Assembly: GCA_019321725.1 (NCBI GenBank)
Contig: CM033124.1
Coordinates: 2,232,001 to 2,296,000, forward strand
DNA from: Paulownia fortunei
Taxonomy: Eukaryota; Streptophyta; Magnoliopsida; Lamiales; Paulowniaceae
Reading direction: 5' to 3'
Length of the DNA stretch: 64,000 nt
The notes beneath the pieces were generated by a model. The model did no database searches. It saw only the letters and a list, made by a program, of their open reading frames with translations, and was not told where the DNA came from. The position numbers and the translations under genes were made by a program. This document shows positions 59,626 through 64,000 of the stretch, piece after piece. Numbering within the stretch: position 1 is the stretch's first letter; each line of letters opens with the position of its first letter.

Positions 59626-61160
59626 TTGTTTTGGACTGCAGGAGAATATCTTCTAAAAAGGGTCAAATCTTCTACATCTGTCCATCATAATGACAAATCT
59701 ATAACACATCAGAGAATTTACGCATGTTCCCCAAAGTGTATTTTCATTTCTTGTCAATGATAATATTCCCAATTAAAGATGAAATATTTCATTTATGATG
59801 CAAAACTCTGTTATCAAGTAGGTGTATTAGTTAACTTTTTCATGGTGCGCCTGTAGACACTCTTCTAGAGCCTCCAATCCCCTATTCCAATAATCTTATC
59901 ACTCCTCTAGATGAACTATGATATGTTGAAGGCTTTAATTGCAGAACTTGGGTTTGTTATACTTCCTCCCTCCCATTTTTTAAGGTCCAATTTGATAAAG
60001 TAAAAGTTCTGTATACTTTTTTATACCATCTAAGGTATTTCTTTTAGGGGAAAAAGTTTCCATTTCAAGAAATGAAGCCTTATTTTAGGACATCCTTAAA
60101 AAAATAGGAGCAATGAATTTGGGATAAAGGTAGTGATATGTAGTACATATGCTAGTTACATGTTGGATAATTAAAAAAAAAAATGTTTATCTACCTACAA
60201 CTGAACTATCAAGTGGGTTACCATTGTGAAACTTGAAACTCAATTGAATTATTCTTAGATACTTCTTTATTGATTCATTTGATCATTGTCAATACTCCTT
60301 GTCCATAGTTTTTTACATTTGTTTTACGTGATCGGCCAGGTTCTTAGAATGTCTGTCTACTTGTTTTTATTGAAAAAAAAACATGTTCTTTTACAATGGG
60401 ATAAGTGGTGCAATCATCAGTCATTTGACTAAAAGAAGGATATATCTTCTTACACTACCTAAGTTTGACTAGAATGGCTGATTCAAGAAACTAATATCTG
60501 GATTCTCGCTGTCAGGAAAGTAGCTATAGCATAATTGTTGATAATGCTGAAGATTGCTTGTGTATAAAAATCATATGGAAGAGGAACACTTCCCCTAAGT
60601 TTGGTGTTATTTTGGAAGATATATGTTTTTCAAACTTAGAGTCATCTTCCTCATAAAAAGGTGAAAAAAAATGACAGAAAAGCCAATTTGGCCCTCTCTC
60701 CTTCTCCAACACATTCATCACCTCCCTTCTCCCCATTCCTTTCCTCATTATTTTCCTCAGACAACCAACCAAACTTGAGATTTTATATTTCTTTGATTTT
60801 ATTTTCCTTTTTCCAAACATTTTCCATCCCTCATCAAAATCGTTGAACCAAAAAAAGTGTTAGAAAATGCAAAAGAAAAGAAACAATTTACAGTTAGAAA
60901 ACTAATACTAAATAAATGCCATCAAAATGGAAAGAAAAGGAATAAGTTACATTCAGAAATTAACACCTGCATAAGGGAATGGAGCATTCGCAGACTGCTG
61001 ATAATATGGGTCCTTTACCAATTTCAGTAGTATAAGCTCAATCGCCTGCATTTGTTCTCTTAAAGTACCAGTCACCATCACTAACCTATCATGCAAGCCA
61101 GGGTAATAGATATCTTGGGGAGATATCCTAATGTCAGCTCGAGAGTCTTCAATCAATGAC
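57900..61160 (-). CDS. BTR1-like KH-domain RNA-binding protein, 3' part (five exons, 5' end beyond window)
   Basis: Minus-strand exons: 61160-60967, 58976-58900, 58312-58217, 58145-58084, 57987-57900. All internal introns (1990, 587, 71 and 96 nt) have GT/AG ends and the joined frame is open to TGA at 57,900-57,902. Exon 1 here holds the second half of KH domain 2 ([44 protein letters not shown]) and the start of a Tyr/Asn-rich linker that continues in the next exon ([20 protein letters not shown]). The last three exons encode KH domain 3: [20 protein letters not shown] with the GRGG RNA-binding loop, [20 protein letters not shown] and [20 protein letters not shown]. The sequence and exon order match plant BTR1/PCBP-type triple-KH proteins, cytoplasmic RNA binders known from Arabidopsis to bind tobamovirus RNA. 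KH1 and the first half of KH2 lie right of 64,000. It looks functional. Confidence 0.92.
59587..59622. repeat. (GA)18 microsatellite
   Basis: An uninterrupted GA dinucleotide run of 36 bp in the long intron between the KH2 exon and the linker exon of the BTR1-like gene. It is likely polymorphic. Confidence 0.95.
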
Positions 61161-63082
61161 CTGTTCCAACAATTGAAAAAAGTTGAAGCAACGGTCAAAT
61201 TATTAAATATGATTGTATGAACATCTAAATACCTATTCAAGCACTATGTACATATGTATATGAGAGTCGGTATATCTTCATGTACATTTGTTCATAAGTA
61301 TCAGTCTGAGACAACAATTTCAGCTAACTTCAGATTTTTGCTTCACTAATCAGATTAGCAGATCAAGAACAACCAAGCTATCAATTCCACTTGATCAAGA
61401 CAGTGTGGTCCTTTCAAGATACTAAAAAACCACCACTATACGATAAGAGGTAAGATTGTATCCATTTAACATCTGTGAAATCTTAGGACTTTGATAACTC
61501 AAATTAATGCCACGTTATTTGAGTATAAATTATGAAAAGGAACCATGATTAATAAAGATATATGAAAGCCAACTTTCCTAGTGAAGATGTAGCGCACCAT
61601 TTTACCAAGAATTCAGGCCCACCAACCAAGCTTCGAAATAGGAAAACATAAAGCCAAGTACTCTGAACAGATTTACTCACTAAAAAAACACAGTAGAAGT
61701 GTGACAGAGAATAATTTTTTGCAATTAAGAATCAGGAGAAAACCTGTTAACAAGAAGTCCATCAAGTTCTAATTTTTTTATCCAACCATCACTTTTCCAA
61801 CTGTTATCATGAGGAATAAATTGTCATTTATTGTCCACATTCCATTCCTTGAAGGAGTTATAAAATTCAATTCATACAATTACCATTTGAGGCTAACATA
61901 GTTCTGACATAGTTTTCCTTCTGGGTTAAAGGCAGAATCCTCTCTTGAATAAATAATGGAAATGATTTCGACCATCGATGCAGCAATGGTAAGAGACAAA
62001 GCAGTGAAAAGCATATCCATTTTCACCATTCTCTGTAAATTTTACTGAACTAAAACTTAGATTGCATCTGACTGCAGAACAACACACTTTGCTAGGAACA
62101 AGAGTGTATCAAGGTTCCAAGAGAAGACAAAGGAAACAAGAGTAAAGAATGCATTGGCAATTACTGGAGCAAAAATTGCAAACTAGAGATCTCTTCTCAG
62201 CTTTAAAGTTCAGACAGCTATTGTCCTAAAAGCTCTGAAGCAGCAAATACAGTAGCATCAATTGTTGGAAGCCAAGGCAACTTTCAACTAACATAAATCA
62301 TCGTTCCTGACGGAGTGGTAGCAAATTGAACCACTTAAACAATGATAATAATTTATCATAGCACAAAAGATAAGAGAACAATGACAACATGCAACCAAAA
62401 AGTGAAAAGAAAAAAAGAAGATGATGAATTTAAATCATCCCCTTCAGTGGCCATTAGTAAAAAAATAATTCTAGCATACAAAAAATTAAACATCTATATC
62501 TCAACAGAATGCAGCGCGTGCATGCACATAGGGACAAGAAAATGCGGCATCCAAGTGAGATCATTGCTACAATATTTTAGCCCGCAGGTCACGACCCTTG
62601 AGTTGCATATATATATTGAGTCACAGGTAGAATTTGCAGTCAACACTAGACAATTAAGGATGACCACTTCTAATCACTTCAATTTACAAGATGATACAAG
62701 CATCAAAAAACTTTTGCCTGGTCAAAGTTGATCCACCCTCAGCATGTTTCTAGAGGGTCTGAATAGGGCAACTCCCCCACACCCCACCCTGTGTGCATCC
62801 ACACACCCAAACTCTCCCAATCCCATGAAATTCCATGTTTCAATCAGGCTGCATGATTAGAGTGGCCCAAGCTCAATGAACATCATAGTGCTTAATCATC
62901 TTGCATGCAAACTTAAACTTAGCAAAGTAAAAAGTTTCTTTGCCTCCACTCAAACTCAGGTCACAATATTTGAAAGCTTCGGGCTCAAATAGTTTTCAGC
63001 TCACATCATAAAAATTCCATTAGAAAAAAGAAAAGAAAATATGTGATAAAATGATTTTGTAAATTACTCATGAAAAGACTAA

Positions 63083-63200
63083 GACCATGTTTGGTTTTGA
63101 TTTTTGTGTTCTGGGAGAATGTGTCAGGGGAAAATAAATTGTAAAACGTGATCGATAATGAAAATGGGGGAGAATTTAAAACCAAACAAAGCCGAATTCT
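63083..63200. mobile_element. Possible MITE in the BTR1-like intron
   Basis: GACCATGTTTGGTTTTGATT at 63,083 and the inverse of the right end at 63,178-63,195 (GGCTTTGTTTGGTTTTAAAT) form a short terminal inverted repeat over ~115 bp, a wording common among plant MITEs. No target duplication could be settled. Confidence 0.35.
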
Positions 63201-63216
63201 AACATAATTAAATTAA

Positions 63217-63308
63217 AAGGTAAAATTGAGCTCAAGTATCAAGAAATAATCAGGTGAAAAACAAGGTAAAATTGAGCTCAAGTATCAAGAAATAATCAGG
63301 TGAAAAAC
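63217..63308. repeat. Perfect tandem duplication, 2 x 46 bp
   Basis: Two identical copies of a 46-bp unit starting AAGGTAAAATTGAGCTCAAG at 63,217-63,262 and 63,263-63,308. The identity suggests a recent event. Confidence 0.95.
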
Positions 63309-64000
63309 ATAAATTATCAAAACTAACTCTAGTGCCCGATACTTGCCACGAGCAATTGGGCTCGACTCACAAATTAATCAAGCCTAATCAATTTATATGC
63401 TCAAACTCTGTTCTGCACATTTAGTTTGGCTGGAATCGATATAAGCAGGCTTCAAGCTAGCTCGCCTCAATTGACAGTCCTAATGCCTATTGATTTTACA
63501 AGAATATCTAGGTTCTCCCATAACTCATGTTTCGTTAAGTTAATTCCAAATGTGCAAGAAATTGTCATCATATTTAGTTCCTCTGTTGCAAACTTGAATT
63601 GCAGCTTGTTCACCATAAAAGAACCTACAGTCCCAATTCCCCCAAAGTCAGAAACCCCACAGTCTATCTTAGTCATTGAGGCTAAAGTGGGCAGAGCATG
63701 GAATGAGGTAAAGGGCAAATTGACTTTTGATAGTGCGAAGATGCATATCTTCCGGCTTGGTGTGGATCAGCCTAGAAATGGACTCAGAGACTGCCCCTGC
63801 CCCAAAATCAAGTTCTTTTCTCTTTTCTTAATAATTGGACCCTTGTTTCGCTATTGATCAACCAATATCCTTTCCTCCAGGCTGAGAGGTTAGGAGCTCC
63901 GTAACCATCTGATGTGTTGTGTAATGACCTACTTTGTCTTTAATACTTCAAAAAAAAAAAAAAAACAGGCCTACAGGACCCTACCAAAATGGAAGATGTT

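Larger units (their letters stand above)
61161..64000 (-). other. Probable intron of the BTR1-like gene, running off the window
   Basis: At least 2.84 kb without a further KH coding block. The acceptor for the exon at 61,160 is GGAACAG. The interior has a perfect 46-bp duplication, a possible MITE (63,083-63,200) and a poly(A)-like run (63,951-63,965). A 143-codon ORF at 63,426-63,857 was not recognised. Confidence 0.6.

Noticed and set aside
63426..63857. 143-codon plus-strand ORF near the right edge
   Set aside because: No recognisable motif or signal. It lies in what should be an intron of the minus-strand BTR1-like gene, and its shadow on the other strand is equally open, so chance is likelier.
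61161..64000. Upstream KH1/KH2 exons inside the window
   Set aside because: No GxxG-type KH coding block was found on the minus strand here, so those exons are assumed to lie beyond 64,000.

Overview
This is AT-rich nuclear DNA from a flowering plant, most likely a eudicot. The evidence is spliceosomal introns with GT/AG ends, plant-type Ty3/gypsy lineages (Tat and Athila), hAT and PIF/Harbinger relics, a tRNA-derived SINE, and three plant genes. No species can be named from the sequence alone. About two thirds of the window is transposable-element DNA; the functional genes lie at the edges.

Layout. (1) 1-3,640: a decayed PIF/Harbinger transposase exon (minus strand), then featureless AT-rich DNA. 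(2) 3,791-7,419, minus strand: a complete five-exon gene for the spliceosomal core protein SmF (88 residues). (3) 8,378-30,039: a decayed Tat-lineage Ty3/gypsy element. Its gag carries a 1.0 kb non-autonomous hAT element with a perfect 8-bp target duplication. Its 3' LTR is split by a complete but decayed Athila element (18,368-29,947). Between that Athila's integrase and its 3' LTR lies an intronless, broken copy of a cytokinin-activating LOG (LONELY GUY) phosphoribohydrolase gene. This is the most unusual content in the window. (4) 30,288-30,631: a SINE with a perfect 17-bp target duplication. (5) 30,863-32,973: an element with long inverted arms built of repeated sub-motifs (MULE or foldback type), carrying a more complex unrecognised insert and a 28-base G run. 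(6) 33.0-38.3 kb: AT-rich intergenic DNA with a SINE-like relic and a 76-bp duplication. (7) 38.3-54.75 kb: a tandem array of five diverged units of about 1.0-1.15 kb. Unit 3 is interrupted by a second Athila copy (40,634-51,667, TSD TTCAT), whose 3' LTR is itself interrupted by a RICESLEEPER-like hAT element (47,548-50,842, 8-bp TSD). (8) 55,295-55,945, plus strand: a secreted glycine-rich, cell-wall type protein whose last ~37 codons are out of frame with the repeat. (9) 57,900-61,160, minus strand: the 3' five exons of a BTR1-like triple-KH RNA-binding protein gene that continues beyond the right edge.

How it fits together. The host genes (SmF, GRP, BTR1-like) are not functionally linked. 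They are islands flanking a nested transposon block whose order of insertion can be read: Tat first, then Athila inside its LTR; separately, tandem array, then Athila, then hAT. The retroelements are dead, with many in-frame TAG/TGA codons of the kind produced by C-to-T decay.
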